NCBI RefSeq assembly: GCF_009711185.1
Contig: NZ_WMIF01000008.1
Location: 57,604 to 121,603 of the forward strand
Origin: Paracoccus limosus
GTDB lineage: Bacteria > Pseudomonadota > Alphaproteobacteria > Rhodobacterales > Rhodobacteraceae
Direction of reading: 5' to 3'
Length of the DNA stretch: 64,000 nucleotides
Positions 36,501 through 46,548 of this stretch are shown piece by piece; within the stretch, counting starts at the first letter, position 1; each line of letters begins with the position of its first letter. The notes beneath the pieces are model-generated. The model did not search any database. It was not told the DNA's origin and saw nothing but the letters and a program-made list of their open reading frames with translations. A program made the position numbers and the translations under genes.

Positions 36501-36583
36501 TCCTGACCGCCGCCCCGTCAAGCGGGCTTCAACTTTCCCGGGCTTTTCGCTATCTCCCTTGGCAATTCAAGGGGTGAGCTCAG

Positions 36584-39500
36584 ATGGCCATGGAAAAGAA
36601 CTTCGACGCGGCCGCCGCCGAGGCGCGGATCGCGGGTGAGTGGGAAAAGGCGAATGCCTTTGCCGCGGGTGCCAATGCCAAACCGGGGGCGGACAGCTTT
36701 TCGGTGGTGATCCCCCCCCCGAACGTGACCGGCAGCCTGCATATCGGCCACGCGTTGAACAACACGCTGCAAGACATTCTGGTGCGCTGGCACCGGATGC
36801 GCGGCTTTGACACGCTGTGGCAGCCGGGGCAGGACCATGCCGGCATCGCCACCCAGATGGTGGTCGAACGCCACATGGCCGAGCGGCAGGAGCCGAACCG
36901 CCGCGTCATCGGGCGCGAGGCGTTCTTGCAAAAGGTCTGGGCGTGGAAACAGGAATCCGGTGACACGATCATCGGGCAGTTGAAGCGGCTGGGCGCCAGC
37001 TGCGACTGGTCGCGCAATGCCTTTACCATGTCGGGCGCTCCGGGTGCGCCTGCGGGCGAAGAGGGCAATTTCCACGATGCCGTCATCAAGGTCTTTGTCG
37101 ATATGTATGACAAGGGCCTGATCTATCGCGGCAAGCGGCTGGTGAACTGGGACCCGCATTTCGAGACCGCGATTTCCGATCTTGAGGTCGAGAACCGCGA
37201 AGTGCCCGGCCATATGTGGCATTTCAAATACCCGCTGGCCGGTGGCGCGACCTATGAATATGTCGAGCGTGATGAGGACGGCAACGTCACCCTGCGCGAG
37301 ACCCGCGACTATATCAGCATCGCCACCACCCGTCCCGAGACGATGCTGGGCGATGGCGCGGTTGCCGTGCATCCCGACGATGCCCGCTATGCCCCGATCG
37401 TGGGCAAGCTGGTGGAAATCCCGGTCGGGCCCAAGGAACATCGCCGCCTGATCCCGATCATCACCGATGAATACCCGGACCCGGATTTCGGCTCGGGCGC
37501 GGTCAAGATCACCGGGGCGCATGACTTCAACGACTATGGCGTGGCGATGCGGAACAACATTCCGCTATACGCGCTGCTGGATACCAAGGGCGCGATGCGC
37601 GCCGACGGGCTGACCTATGCCGAAAGCGCCGAGATCGCGTCCCGCGCCGCGCGGGGCGAGGATGTGGGCGATGTGTCGAGCGTGAACCTTGTCCCCGAAG
37701 AACTGCGCGGCCTTGACCGCTATGAGGCGCGCAAGGCCGTGATCGAGGCGATCACCGCCGAGGGGCTGGCCGTCACCTATCTGCACAAGGAAATCGACAA
37801 GGAAACCGGCGCCGAGCATCTGGAGCGTCGTCCGCTGGTCGAGGCCAAGCCGATCATGCAGCCCTTTGGCGACCGCTCGGGCGTGGTGATCGAGCCGATG
37901 CTGACCGATCAGTGGTTCGTCGATACGCCGAAAATCGTGCAACCCGCCATCGATGCGGTGAGCAACGGGCAGACCGAGATCCTGCCCGAGCAGCACAAGA
38001 AGGTCTATTTCAACTGGCTGGAGAATATCGAGCCCTGGACGATCAGCCGCCAGCTGTGGTGGGGGCACCAGATTCCGGTGTGGTATGGGCTGAGCCTGCA
38101 GCGCGAAGGCCAGGTCGATGACGACCATGACGGCGCGCTGGACAATGTCGAGATCTTCGCCCTGCTGGAGGAAGGTCTGGTCCATGGCGACGACATCCTG
38201 CAATGTGCCGCGAATTTCGGCGAGGTGACGGGCAAGTTCCAGGATGCGCTGGCCGATCTGCCGCAGCCGCTGGAGATCGCCCGCGTGATCGAGGTGGCCG
38301 ACCGTCAGGCGGCGATTGACGCCTTTGCGCAAGGGCTGGCCGATTACAATCTGACGCAGGATCCGACCAGGCTGGTCTATCCGGTCTGGCGCGATCCCGA
38401 TGTGCTGGATACGTGGTTTTCGTCCGGACTGTGGCCCATCGGCACGCTGGGCTGGCCCGAGCAGACGCCGGAACTGGCGCGCTATTTCCCGACCGATGTG
38501 CTGATCACCGGGTTTGACATCATCTTCTTCTGGGTCGCCCGGATGATGATGATGCAGCTGGCCGTGGTGGGCGAGGTGCCGTTCCACACGGTCTATGTCC
38601 ACGGTCTGGTGCGCGACGAAAAAGGCGCCAAGATGTCGAAGTCGAAAGGCAACGTCATCGACCCGCTGACGCTGATCGACGAATATGGCGCCGATGCGCT
38701 GCGCTTTACCCTGACCAGCATGGCGGCGATGGGCCGCGACCCGAAACTGGGGCCGAAGCATGTCGAGGCGAACCGCAACTTCGTCACCAAGATCTGGAAC
38801 GCCACCCGTTTCGCCGAGATGAACGGCGTGTGCGGCGGCGTGGCGCGTCCCGAGCCGAAGAATGTCGTGAACCGCTGGATCATCGGCGAGGTGGCCCGCA
38901 TCCGCAGGGCGACCGACGAGGCCTTGACGACCTATCGCTTCAACGATGCGGCGACCGGGCTTTACAGCTTTGTCTGGGGCAAGGTCTGCGACTGGTATGT
39001 CGAGCTGTCAAAGCCCCTGTTCGACGGTGAGTATCGCGAGGAAACCCAGGCGACGATGGGCTGGGTGCTGGATCAGTGCTATACCCTGCTGCATCCGATC
39101 ATGCCCTTTGTCAGCGAAGAGCTGTGGGGGCTGACCGGGGACCGCACCAGGATGCTGGTGCATGGCGACTGGCCGGAATATGGCCTTGAGCTGATCGACG
39201 CCGATGCCGATCGGCAGATGAACTGGGTGATCTCGCTGATCGAGAACATCCGCTCGGCCCGCGCCCAGATCGGTGTGCCGGCAGGCGCGCGTCCCGATCT
39301 GATCGTGACCGAGGCCGATGCGGCGGCGCGCGCGGCGCTGGCGGCGAATGGTGCGCTGGTCGAGCGTCTGGCGCGGGTGAATGCGCCTGCCGAGGGGGTG
39401 ATGGGGCCGGGCATGATCTCGGTCGCCGCACTTGGGGCGAGTTTCGCGCTGCCGGTGGGCGATGTGATCGACGTCAAGGCCGAGACCGCGCGGCTGGAAA

Positions 39501-39676
39501 AGGCTGCCGGCAAGGTCGAGAAGGATGCGGGGGGGCTGCGTGGCCGTCTGGGCAATCCGAAATTCGTCGAACATGCCGAGCCCGAGGTGATCGAGGAGAC
39601 CCGCGAAAAGCTGGTGGCGCTGGAGGATGATCTGGCGCGGATCCGGGCGGCGCTGGCGCAGCTGGCCGCGATGTGA
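36584..39676 (+). CDS. valS: Valyl-tRNA synthetase
   Basis: 1030 residues. A class Ia synthetase that charges tRNA-Val and edits threonine. HIGH is SLHIGHALN (53-56), KMSKS is KMSKSKGNV (683-687), the editing domain contains [17 protein letters not shown], and the C-terminal coiled-coil arm is present ([19 protein letters not shown]). A GGGGTGAG stretch precedes the ATG. It is monocistronic and ends in a clear terminator. An acidic [10 protein letters not shown] insertion (near residue 510) is unusual compared with E. coli ValS but in frame. Confidence 0.98.
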   Translation: MAMEKNFDAAAAEARIAGEWEKANAFAAGANAKPGADSFSVVIPPPNVTGSLHIGHALNNTLQDILVRWHRMRGFDTLWQPGQDHAGIATQMVVERHMAERQEPNRRVIGREAFLQKVWAWKQESGDTIIGQLKRLGASCDWSRNAFTMSGAPGAPAGEEGNFHDAVIKVFVDMYDKGLIYRGKRLVNWDPHFETAISDLEVENREVPGHMWHFKYPLAGGATYEYVERDEDGNVTLRETRDYISIATTRPETMLGDGAVAVHPDDARYAPIVGKLVEIPVGPKEHRRLIPIITDEYPDPDFGSGAVKITGAHDFNDYGVAMRNNIPLYALLDTKGAMRADGLTYAESAEIASRAARGEDVGDVSSVNLVPEELRGLDRYEARKAVIEAITAEGLAVTYLHKEIDKETGAEHLERRPLVEAKPIMQPFGDRSGVVIEPMLTDQWFVDTPKIVQPAIDAVSNGQTEILPEQHKKVYFNWLENIEPWTISRQLWWGHQIPVWYGLSLQREGQVDDDHDGALDNVEIFALLEEGLVHGDDILQCAANFGEVTGKFQDALADLPQPLEIARVIEVADRQAAIDAFAQGLADYNLTQDPTRLVYPVWRDPDVLDTWFSSGLWPIGTLGWPEQTPELARYFPTDVLITGFDIIFFWVARMMMMQLAVVGEVPFHTVYVHGLVRDEKGAKMSKSKGNVIDPLTLIDEYGADALRFTLTSMAAMGRDPKLGPKHVEANRNFVTKIWNATRFAEMNGVCGGVARPEPKNVVNRWIIGEVARIRRATDEALTTYRFNDAATGLYSFVWGKVCDWYVELSKPLFDGEYREETQATMGWVLDQCYTLLHPIMPFVSEELWGLTGDRTRMLVHGDWPEYGLELIDADADRQMNWVISLIENIRSARAQIGVPAGARPDLIVTEADAAARAALAANGALVERLARVNAPAEGVMGPGMISVAALGASFALPVGDVIDVKAETARLEKAAGKVEKDAGGLRGRLGNPKFVEHAEPEVIEETREKLVALEDDLARIRAALAQLAAM

Positions 39677-39682
39677 TCTGGC

Positions 39683-39710
39683 AAGGCCGCCCCGCAACGG
39701 GCGGCCTTTT
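39683..39710 (+). terminator. valS rho-independent terminator
   Basis: AAGGCCGCCC (39683-39692) pairs perfectly with GGGCGGCCTT (39699-39708) around a six-base loop, followed by TTTTC. It starts six bases after the valS stop codon. Confidence 0.92.
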
Positions 39711-39732
39711 CGCTGCTGGCGCGGGCGGCATC

Positions 39733-39754
39733 GGGTATTTGGGAAATGGTGAAG
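39733..39754 (+). repeat. Dispersed post-stop motif, copy B3
   Basis: GGGTATTTGGGAAATGGTGA then AG lies 56 bases beyond valS, in sense orientation, after the terminator. It matches the minus-strand copies after cobF (6471-6515) and accA (45465-45508). Confidence 0.7.
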
Positions 39755-39773
39755 CCGAGGCGTCGCGCGGGGC

Positions 39774-40448
39774 TCAGAGCGCGCGCAGGAGCGCTTGGGC
39801 GATCATCTGCGGCACGCCGGGGGCGAGGCCGATCGGCGGGAGCGTCGGGCCCGTAAAATGCGCAGTGGCGAGGGCGTGGGGCAGGTCATGGGTGACATGC
39901 CGGGCGCGGCTGGCGAACAGCGGCAGGCAGATCGTGCGCGCCGGCAGGTCGCGGGCGGCCTCGGCGAGGAGGGGCGGTTCCTCGATGAAGCCGCAAGTGA
40001 CGGCGGCGAGATGCGGGGCGAGATCGGCGGCCATCTTGCGGGCGGCGAGGGCCGGAGCGCGGGAATGGCCCGAACCATGCGCGGCGAGCAGGAGATGGGT
40101 TTCGGCAAGGCGCCAGCCCTGTGCGCCCGCCGTCTGTTCCAGAAGATCGAGGCAGAGGCCGGGCAGGCCGGGATCGCTGCCGAAAGGGGGCAGCTGCGGC
40201 GCATGGGCGGCGCCCGCCAGCGCGAGGCGGCGCGGCAGTTCGGTGCGGGTGAACCAGCCGGTCGCCATGAACATCGGATAGATCAGCGTGTCATCCGTGG
40301 CGATGTCGAGCGCGCCGGGCATGGCCAGAGTGGCACCGCGCACCTCGATGCCGGGCAGGCGGACGCGCGCGGCCAAGGCCTCGACCGCGCGCTGCTGGGG
40401 TTCGGGATCGCCCGGCTGGCCATGGGCGACGATCAGCGCCTTAGGCAC
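39774..40448 (-). CDS. Sirohydrochlorin chelatase, CbiX-like
   Basis: 224 residues from a GTG at 40448, the only start consistent with family similarity (PKALIVAHGQPGD). Two homologous halves carry AHGQPG (His9) and AAHGSGHSR (His124), the class II chelatase arrangement of CbiX/SirB. It inserts cobalt or iron into sirohydrochlorin. Because the cob genes here use late cobalt insertion by CobN, a ferrochelatase role in siroheme synthesis is at least as likely. The start overlaps the DUF4202 gene end by eight bases. Confidence 0.82.
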   Translation of the reverse strand: MPKALIVAHGQPGDPEPQQRAVEALAARVRLPGIEVRGATLAMPGALDIATDDTLIYPMFMATGWFTRTELPRRLALAGAAHAPQLPPFGSDPGLPGLCLDLLEQTAGAQGWRLAETHLLLAAHGSGHSRAPALAARKMAADLAPHLAAVTCGFIEEPPLLAEAARDLPARTICLPLFASRARHVTHDLPHALATAHFTGPTLPPIGLAPGVPQMIAQALLRAL

Positions 40449-41004
40449 GGAAGGCGGCGGCGAAGGGTTCGGGGATGTCGAATTCCCGAAGCGCGATGGC
40501 GCGGGCCGGGTCCGACATCTTGCGCGCGGTCTTTTCGACGATGCGCAGCAGTTCGGCCGGCTCGCGCCCGTCGGCGAAGGGGCCGAGATACCAGCGGATG
40601 AAGGTAAAGCAGGCCACATCTTCGAGCGCCTGCACATCGGCATCGCGCTTGATGCCCTGTTTGGTCAGCATCTTTTCGGCATGGGCGGTGTCATCGGCGC
40701 CGTAGCCCGCATCGCGCATGATCCCGGCCACGCGGGCGGCATGCCGGCGGCCCTGTTCGGTGCGCCATGCCAGATAGCCCGCGCGGTCCATCGGATAGGC
40801 GTCGCGGGGCAGGGTCCAGCGTTCGACATGCTGGCCCCGGCAGGCGATGCGCAGGGCATCGGGGGCGTCGGGGTAAAGCGCCTGTTGCTCGGCGCTCATG
40901 CGCTGGCCGTAGAGCAGCGCCTGCGGGCTGCCCTGCGCGTCAAGGTTGGGGTCGGCGGCATTGGCCTGATCGATGGCATCGAAAGCTGTCTGAAGGCGGG
41001 TCAT
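40441..41004 (-). CDS. DUF4202 family protein
   Basis: 187 residues with the DUF4202 pattern: a conserved N-terminal FDAIDQANAADPN, the LYGQRMSAEQQALYPDAPDALRIACRGQHVERWTLPR region, and YLAWRTEQGRRHA. A series of conserved His/Asp residues (CRGQHVERW, GRRHA, ACFTFIRWYL) suggests an HD-like metal site. The function is not known; the family often sits near sulfate assimilation or siroheme genes, which fits the overlapping CbiX-like chelatase. Confidence 0.88.
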   Translation of the reverse strand: MTRLQTAFDAIDQANAADPNLDAQGSPQALLYGQRMSAEQQALYPDAPDALRIACRGQHVERWTLPRDAYPMDRAGYLAWRTEQGRRHAARVAGIMRDAGYGADDTAHAEKMLTKQGIKRDADVQALEDVACFTFIRWYLGPFADGREPAELLRIVEKTARKMSDPARAIALREFDIPEPFAAAFRA

Positions 41005-41092
41005 GGCGGTCCTCGTTTTGCGCCATCATGCCGCAGGCAGAGCCGGGGTCAATGCGGTTGCCGGGTCGCAGTGGTGCGGCTAGCCTGCCGGC

Positions 41093-41602
41093 ATGGAATG
41101 GGCAGAGTTTTCGGCGGCCTTGGCCGCATTTCTGGGCGCGCATGTCGTGCCGATGCGGCTGCGCGGCCCCTTGGTCGCCCGGCTCGGGCGGCGGGCCTAT
41201 GTGCTGGGCTACAGCCTGCTGTCGCTGGGCCTGCTTTACTGGCTGATCGTCGCGGCCGGGCGCGCCCCTTGGGTCGAGATCTGGCCGCAAGAGCCATGGA
41301 TGCGCTGGGCCGTCAATCTGGCGATGCCGGTGGCGTTCCTGCTGGCAGCGACCGGAGGTATGGCCGGGCTGATGGCGGCCTTTACGCTATGGGCGGGGAC
41401 GCATCTGCTGGCCAATGGCGATCTGGCGCATGTGCTGCTGTTCGGGATCCTGCTGAGCTATGCGCTGCTGGGGCTGGCGATCGGGCTGCGGCGGGGGCTG
41501 CGGCTGGTGATCAGCTGGCAGCGGGTGGCGCTGGCGCTGTTGCTGTGGGCGGGGCTGTTCCACCTGCATCCCTTGGTGATCGGGGTCAGCCCGGCACCGT
41601 GA
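41093..41602 (+). CDS. NnrU-family membrane protein
   Basis: 169 residues with four to five membrane segments. The N-terminal AFLGAHVVPMRLRGPLVARLGRRAYVLGYSLLSLGLLYW and the later WAGTHLLANGDLAHVLLFG match NnrU, first described in denitrification gene clusters and related to the isoprenoid oxidoreductase-like NnrU/MddA group. No denitrification genes are nearby, so the role here is uncertain. It is slightly shorter than typical members. The 3-prime end overlaps the convergent oxidoreductase gene by 17 bases. Confidence 0.8.
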   Translation: MEWAEFSAALAAFLGAHVVPMRLRGPLVARLGRRAYVLGYSLLSLGLLYWLIVAAGRAPWVEIWPQEPWMRWAVNLAMPVAFLLAATGGMAGLMAAFTLWAGTHLLANGDLAHVLLFGILLSYALLGLAIGLRRGLRLVISWQRVALALLLWAGLFHLHPLVIGVSPAP

Positions 41603-42602
41603 GTTCGGGCGGGCGAAAGCCCTCGGGGATGTGATCCTGTCCGGTCAGGATCAGGTCGGCCAGAAGGCCCGCGCAGGCCGGCGCCATGGCAAGGCCGATC
41701 TTGAAGCCGCCATTGGCGACATAATCACCGGGCCTGCCCGGCCACGGCCCGACCATCGGCGCGCGTGAGGGCGCGCGCGGGCGCAACCCGGCCCAGCGGT
41801 CGACGACCTTCGCATCGGCCAAGGCCGGGCAGATGGCGCGAGCCTTGGCGATCAGGGCGTCGAGCTGCGCGTCCGTGCCCAGATCGGTCACATCGCGTTC
41901 CGAGGTCGAGCCGATGGCCACCGTGCCATCGGCATGGGGCACGATATGCAGCCCGTCGGCAAAGACCTGCGGCGCCTGCGATGCCGGAAAATCCAGAAGC
42001 GCCGACTGGCCCTTGACGCCATTGCCGCCAAAGGGCGCCAGCCCCGCCGTGCCCGTGGCCCAGATGGCCGGGCCCTGCGCAGGCGCGCCCTCGACGATTT
42101 CGCCGCCACGCGCGCGGATCGCGGCGGCCAGCGCGGCGCAGGCCCGGCGCGGGCTGATGCGGGCGGTCAGCCGGTCGATCAGCCACAGGCCCGATTCGGA
42201 CAGCGGCACCAAGGCCGCCTCGGGTGCATCGGTCAGCTCCATCGCCGCCCAGTCGGGCCAATGCCGGCGGGCGCCGGCGATGCGTTCGGCCATGCGCGCC
42301 TCGGTTCCCGGCGCCACCGGCTGGATGCGGCCGGTGCGGGCATAGCCGGGATCGCAGCCGCCGGCATCCGCCACCTCGGCCCACCAACCGGCGGCGGCGA
42401 TCAGCGCATCAAGCTGGACCTGTTTCTTGGCATTCCACGTCTCGGGCGCGTGCGGGGCCAGCGCGCCGACATGCCCGCCCGAGGCACCGGCGCCGATCCG
42501 CACCGCCTCGACCACGCGCACGCGCTGGCCGCGCCGGATCAGCTCCCACGCGCAGGACAGGCCAAAGATGCCGGCGCCCGCCACGGTGATTTCGCTTGCC
42601 AT
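41586..42602 (-). CDS. FAD-dependent oxidoreductase, possible unfused MnmC oxidase domain
   Basis: 338 residues, DAO fold. The FAD-binding TVAGAGIFGLSCAWELIRRG lies at 7-26. The following GASGGHVGALAPHAPETWNA resembles the GASGnrqGALyPll motif of the MnmC oxidase domain more than the glycine oxidase ThiO pattern, and the C-terminus contains GLRPRAPSRAPMVGP and NGGFKIGLAMAP. It diverges from mnmD with 46 bases between starts. I infer that the two make mnm5s2U34 in tRNA as separate proteins; general amine or amino acid oxidase activity is the alternative. Confidence 0.8.
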   Translation of the reverse strand: MASEITVAGAGIFGLSCAWELIRRGQRVRVVEAVRIGAGASGGHVGALAPHAPETWNAKKQVQLDALIAAAGWWAEVADAGGCDPGYARTGRIQPVAPGTEARMAERIAGARRHWPDWAAMELTDAPEAALVPLSESGLWLIDRLTARISPRRACAALAAAIRARGGEIVEGAPAQGPAIWATGTAGLAPFGGNGVKGQSALLDFPASQAPQVFADGLHIVPHADGTVAIGSTSERDVTDLGTDAQLDALIAKARAICPALADAKVVDRWAGLRPRAPSRAPMVGPWPGRPGDYVANGGFKIGLAMAPACAGLLADLILTGQDHIPEGFRPPELTVPG

Positions 42603-42648
42603 CGTCCTGCCCCTGCCGCATCTGCCCGGAAAACAGGAGTTAGCGCGG

Positions 42649-43311
42649 ATGGACCGGCAGGACCAGAGTGCGGCGGATCTGGATTGGCGCGAGGGCGCGA
42701 TCCCGGTCTCGCGCCGCTTCGACGACCCGTATTTCAGCCTGAACGGCGGGCTGAACGAAACCCGGCATGTGTTTCTGGCCGGCAACGACCTGCCGGCGCG
42801 GCTGGTGCCCGGATTTCAGGTGGCGGAGCTGGGCTTTGGCACCGGGCTGAACCTGCTGGCGCTGGCGCAGGTGGCCAAGGTGCCCGTGCGTTTCACCAGT
42901 TTCGAGGCCTATCCGATGAGCGTCCCCGAGCTTGAGCGCGCCCATGCCGCCTTTCCTGAATTGGCGGCGCTGGCCGGGGGGCTGCGCGAAGGCTGGCCCG
43001 CGCGGCGCTTTCAGCTGGGCCATGTCACGGCGGAAATCATCGAGGGCGACGCCCGCGAGGCGCTGGCCCTTTGGCCGGGGCGGGCGGATGCTTGGTTTCT
43101 GGACGGGTTCTCTCCGGCCAAGAACCCCGAACTGTGGGGCGAGGCGCTGATGGCCGAGGTCGGCCGCCACACCGCGCCGGGCGGCACATTCGCCACCTAT
43201 ACCGCCGCCGGCCATGTCCGCCGGGCGCTGGCAGCCGCCGGCTTCGAGGTCAGCCGCGTGCAGGGCTTTGCCGGCAAGCGCCACATGAGCCGGGGTCAGC
43301 GCCTGACCTGA
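42649..43311 (+). CDS. mnmD: tRNA 5-methylaminomethyl-2-thiouridine methyltransferase
   Basis: 220 residues from the ATG at 42649, with AGGAG nine bases upstream. The SAM motif VAELGFGTGLNLLALA, the YFSLNGGLNETRHVFLAGN start and the WFLDGFSPAKNPELW motif identify the methyltransferase half of MnmC, which methylates nm5s2U34 of tRNA. In E. coli it is fused to the FAD oxidase; here it is free-standing. It ends overlapping the convergent rhomboid gene by 16 bases. Confidence 0.93.
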   Translation: MDRQDQSAADLDWREGAIPVSRRFDDPYFSLNGGLNETRHVFLAGNDLPARLVPGFQVAELGFGTGLNLLALAQVAKVPVRFTSFEAYPMSVPELERAHAAFPELAALAGGLREGWPARRFQLGHVTAEIIEGDAREALALWPGRADAWFLDGFSPAKNPELWGEALMAEVGRHTAPGGTFATYTAAGHVRRALAAAGFEVSRVQGFAGKRHMSRGQRLT

Positions 43312-44015
43312 GGCAGCCGCGAGGGCGCGAATTGCGCCGGCAGATGCGGCGGCTTGCCATGGGTGCGGTCCCAGAAGGCGCGCCCGCCCAAGGCCAGGAA
43401 CCGCGGCAGCGCCAGCACGATGCCGGCGACGAAACCCGCCGCATGGGCGGCATAGGCCACGCCGTCATCGACCAACGTCAGCCCCGACACCAGCTGCAGC
43501 CCGAACCAGACCGCCAGCAGCACCGATGCCGGGATGGTAAAGCGGCGGATAAAGATGATGATGATGGCGATGACATCGACCCGTGCGCGCGGGAACAGCA
43601 ACAGATAGCCGCCCATCACCCCCGCGATCGCCCCCGAGGCGCCGATCATCGGGATGCTGCTTTCGGGGTCGGCCATGATCTGGCCTGCCGCCGCCGCCAG
43701 CCCGCAGGCCAGATAGAACAGCAAAAAGCCGCCATGGCCCAGCTGATCCTCCATATTGTCGCCAAAGACCCACAAAAACAGCATGTTGCCAGCAATATGC
43801 AGGATGCCGGCATGCAGGAACATATGCGTGACCAGCCCCCACAGCCAGTCGCCATGCATGATCGCCACCGGGTAAAGCGCCAGCCGGTCCCAGATTTCGA
43901 CCGCATTCCCCGCCCATGGCGCGGTCAGCAGAAACATCGCGACATTGATCAGGATCAGCAGATTCCTGACATAGGGCGGGCGCTGGGACGGGTTGTGGTC
44001 GCGGATCGGGAACAT
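43296..44015 (-). CDS. Rhomboid-family intramembrane serine protease
   Basis: 239 residues with about six membrane segments. The catalytic Ser127 is in MIGASGAIAG and the partner His191 in YAAHAAGF; the conserved HAGILHIAGNMLFLWVFGDN segment in helix 2 is complete. Rhomboids cleave membrane proteins within the bilayer; the substrate is unknown. Start at MFPIRDHNPS, the typical alphaproteobacterial N-terminus. It diverges from gabT. Confidence 0.94.
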   Translation of the reverse strand: MFPIRDHNPSQRPPYVRNLLILINVAMFLLTAPWAGNAVEIWDRLALYPVAIMHGDWLWGLVTHMFLHAGILHIAGNMLFLWVFGDNMEDQLGHGGFLLFYLACGLAAAAGQIMADPESSIPMIGASGAIAGVMGGYLLLFPRARVDVIAIIIIFIRRFTIPASVLLAVWFGLQLVSGLTLVDDGVAYAAHAAGFVAGIVLALPRFLALGGRAFWDRTHGKPPHLPAQFAPSRLPQVRR

Positions 44016-44133
44016 GCAGGGCCTTCGGATTTCACGACAGCGTGAAGCAACGCCCCGCCCGGCGCAAGTGAGTCCTGTTCCGCTGTCGGGCGCCCGTATA
44101 GCATCGCGGCGAATCGCAGCCGAGGAGGGGCCG

Positions 44134-45402
44134 ATGACCAGCCTGACCGACCGCAAGAATGCCGCCATCGCGCGCGGCGTCGGCATGACCACGCAGATCT
44201 ACGCCGAACGCGCCGAGAATGCCGAGATCTGGGATGCCCAGGGCCGCCGCTACATCGACTTTGCCGCCGGCATTGCCGTGGTCAACGCCGGCCATCGCCA
44301 TCCGCGCGTGGTGCAGGCGGTGCGCGACCAGCTCGACCGCTTTACCCATACCTGCCATCAAGTGGTGCCTTACGAAAACTACGTCGCCCTGGCCGAGCGG
44401 CTGAACGATCTGGTGCCGGGTCCGGGGCCGAAAAAGACCGCCTTCTACACCACCGGCGCCGAGGCGGTGGAAAACGCCATCAAGATCGCCCGCCATTACA
44501 CCGGCCGCGCCGGCATCATTGCCTTTTCCGGCGCCTTCCATGGCCGCACCTTCCTTGGCATGTCGCTGACCGGCAAGGTGCAGCCCTACAAGGCCGGCTT
44601 CGGCCCGATGATGAACGACATCTGGCATTTGCCCTTTCCCAATGCCCTGCATGGCACCAGTCAGGACGAGGCGCTGGCCGCGCTGGACCGGCTGTTCAAA
44701 TCCGACGTCGATCCGGCGCGCGTCGCCGCCATCATCGTCGAGCCGGTGCAGGGCGAGGGCGGCTTCTACGAGGCGCCGGCGGGCTTTTTGCAGCAGCTGC
44801 GCCAGATCTGCGACAAATATTCGCTGCTGCTGATCGCCGATGAGGTGCAGACCGGCTTTGCCCGCACCGGCCGGCTGTTCGCGATGGAACATCACGGCGT
44901 CGCGGCCGATCTGACCACCATGGCCAAGGGGCTGGGCGGCGGGCTGCCGATCAGCGCCGTGACCGGTCGGGCCGAGGTGATGGACAGCCCGGCACCCGGC
45001 GGTCTGGGCGGCACCTATGCCGGCAATCCGCTGGCGGTGGCGGCGGCCCATGCCGTGCTGGACGTGATCGCCGACGAGGATCTTTGCGCCCGCGCCACCC
45101 GCCTCGGCCAGCGCCTGAAACAGCGGCTGGCGGGCATTGCCCATGACGTGCCGGAAATCGCCGACATCCGCGGCCCCGGCTTCATGAACGCGGTCGAATT
45201 CAATCTCGCCGGCAGCGACCGCCCCAACCCCGGCATGGCGAACCGCGTCCGCGAACAGGCGCTACAGCGCAACCTGATCCTGCTGACCTGCGGCGTCTAC
45301 GGCAATGTCATCCGCTTTCTCGCGCCGCTGACGATTCAGGATGCGGTCTTCGACGAGGCGCTCGACATCCTCGAAGCCGCGATTCACGCCGCCCGCCAAT
45401 GA
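44134..45402 (+). CDS. gabT: 4-aminobutyrate transaminase (class III)
   Basis: 422 residues with GAGGAGG ahead of the ATG. PLP-dependent transfer of the amino group of 4-aminobutyrate to 2-oxoglutarate. Class III signatures: FYTTGAEAVENAIKIARHYT, FHGRTFLGMSLTGK, LLIADEVQTGFARTG and the PLP lysine in TTMAKGLGGGLPIS. The long IVEPVQGEGGF motif and GGTYAGNPLA agree with GabT rather than acetylornithine aminotransferase; other omega-amino acids may also be substrates. No succinate-semialdehyde dehydrogenase gene is adjacent. Confidence 0.92.
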   Translation: MTSLTDRKNAAIARGVGMTTQIYAERAENAEIWDAQGRRYIDFAAGIAVVNAGHRHPRVVQAVRDQLDRFTHTCHQVVPYENYVALAERLNDLVPGPGPKKTAFYTTGAEAVENAIKIARHYTGRAGIIAFSGAFHGRTFLGMSLTGKVQPYKAGFGPMMNDIWHLPFPNALHGTSQDEALAALDRLFKSDVDPARVAAIIVEPVQGEGGFYEAPAGFLQQLRQICDKYSLLLIADEVQTGFARTGRLFAMEHHGVAADLTTMAKGLGGGLPISAVTGRAEVMDSPAPGGLGGTYAGNPLAVAAAHAVLDVIADEDLCARATRLGQRLKQRLAGIAHDVPEIADIRGPGFMNAVEFNLAGSDRPNPGMANRVREQALQRNLILLTCGVYGNVIRFLAPLTIQDAVFDEALDILEAAIHAARQ

Positions 45403-45430
45403 AAACGGGCCGCCCCTGCGGGCGGCCCCT
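45402..45430 (-). terminator. Hairpin at gabT/accA convergent junction
   Basis: GGGCCGCCC (45407-45415) pairs with GGGCGGCCC (45420-45428). On the minus strand it is followed by G and TTTT (45405-45402), so it is best read as the accA terminator; it overlaps the gabT stop and may also fold in gabT mRNA. Confidence 0.7.
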
Positions 45431-45464
45431 CATCCGAACGGCCAAGCCGCAACCCGGCCCGGCC

Positions 45465-45508
45465 ATTTCACCATTTTTCAAATACCCATGCGGCACTGCG
45501 GCCGGGCG
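45465..45508 (-). repeat. Dispersed post-stop motif, copy B2
   Basis: On the minus strand, right after the accA stop, reads GCCCGGCCGCAG then GCATGGGTATTTGAAAAATG and GTGAA. It shares about 40 near-identical bases with the copy after cobF (6471-6515). Confidence 0.75.
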
Positions 45509-45509
45509 C

Positions 45510-46466
45510 TCAGGCCAAGACCTTGGACCCCATGTGCAGGAACTTCTGCCGCCGGTCCTTGATGATCTCGGCCGGCTTCTTGCCCTCGAACTCGGCCAGC
45601 ATTTCGGCCAGCGCCGCGCCCACGGCGGCGATGGCTTCGGCAGGGGCACGCTGCGCACCGCCCATCGGCTCGGGGATGATGCGGTCGATCACGTCGAGCT
45701 TTTTCAGATCCTGCGCCGTCAGTTTCAGCGCGGTGGCCGCATCGCGCATCTTCTCGGCATCCTTCCACAGGATCGAGGCGCAGCCCTCTGGCGAAATCAC
45801 CGAATAGATCGAATGTTCCAGCATGGCGATGCGGTTGGCGGTGGCAAAAGCCACGGCGCCGCCCGAACCACCCTCGCCGATGATGACCGAGACCAGCGGC
45901 ACGCCGATCTGCAGGCATTTCTCGGTCGAGCGGGCAATGGCTTCGGACTGGCCGCGTTCCTCTGCACCTTTTCCGGGATAGGCGCCGGGGGTGTCGACCA
46001 GCGTGATCACCGGCAGGCGAAAACGGTCGGCCAGATCCATCAGCCTGATCGCCTTGCGATAGCCCTCGGGCCGGGCCATGCCGAAGTTATGGGTGATGCG
46101 CGATTTGGTGTCATTGCCCTTTTCATGGCCGATGATGACACAAGGCGCGTCGCGGAACCGTGCGAGGCCGCCCATGACGGCGTGATCCTCGCCAAAGGCG
46201 CGATCGCCGGCCAAGGGCGTGTATTCGGTGAACAGCGCCTCGATATAGTCCTTGCAATGCGGACGTTCGGGGTGGCGCGCCACCTGCGTCTTGCGCCAGG
46301 GATCGAGCTGCTTGTAGAGGTCGCGCAGCATCTCCTCGGACTTCTTGTCCAGCGCGGCGGCCTCTTTCTCAAGGTCCACGCCTTCGCCCTTGCGGGCCAG
46401 GGCGCGCAGCTCCTCGGCCTTGCCCTCAAGGTCGGCAAGCGGCTTTTCGAACTCGAGATAGGTCAT
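45510..46466 (-). CDS. accA: Acetyl-CoA carboxylase carboxyltransferase subunit alpha
   Basis: 318 residues, full length. AccA with AccD transfers CO2 from biotin-BCCP to acetyl-CoA at the start of fatty acid synthesis. Conserved features include [77 protein letters not shown] and [18 protein letters not shown] single gene, transcribed towards the gabT stop; an ATG at 46466 is the only supported start. Confidence 0.97.
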   Translation of the reverse strand: MTYLEFEKPLADLEGKAEELRALARKGEGVDLEKEAAALDKKSEEMLRDLYKQLDPWRKTQVARHPERPHCKDYIEALFTEYTPLAGDRAFGEDHAVMGGLARFRDAPCVIIGHEKGNDTKSRITHNFGMARPEGYRKAIRLMDLADRFRLPVITLVDTPGAYPGKGAEERGQSEAIARSTEKCLQIGVPLVSVIIGEGGSGGAVAFATANRIAMLEHSIYSVISPEGCASILWKDAEKMRDAATALKLTAQDLKKLDVIDRIIPEPMGGAQRAPAEAIAAVGAALAEMLAEFEGKKPAEIIKDRRQKFLHMGSKVLA

Positions 46467-46548
46467 GCAGGGCTCCGCGCTGTCATCCGGCTGGCACTTA
46501 TATGATCGCCCGTGGCCGGGATTGCAACTTGCGCCTCGTCTTGCCGGA

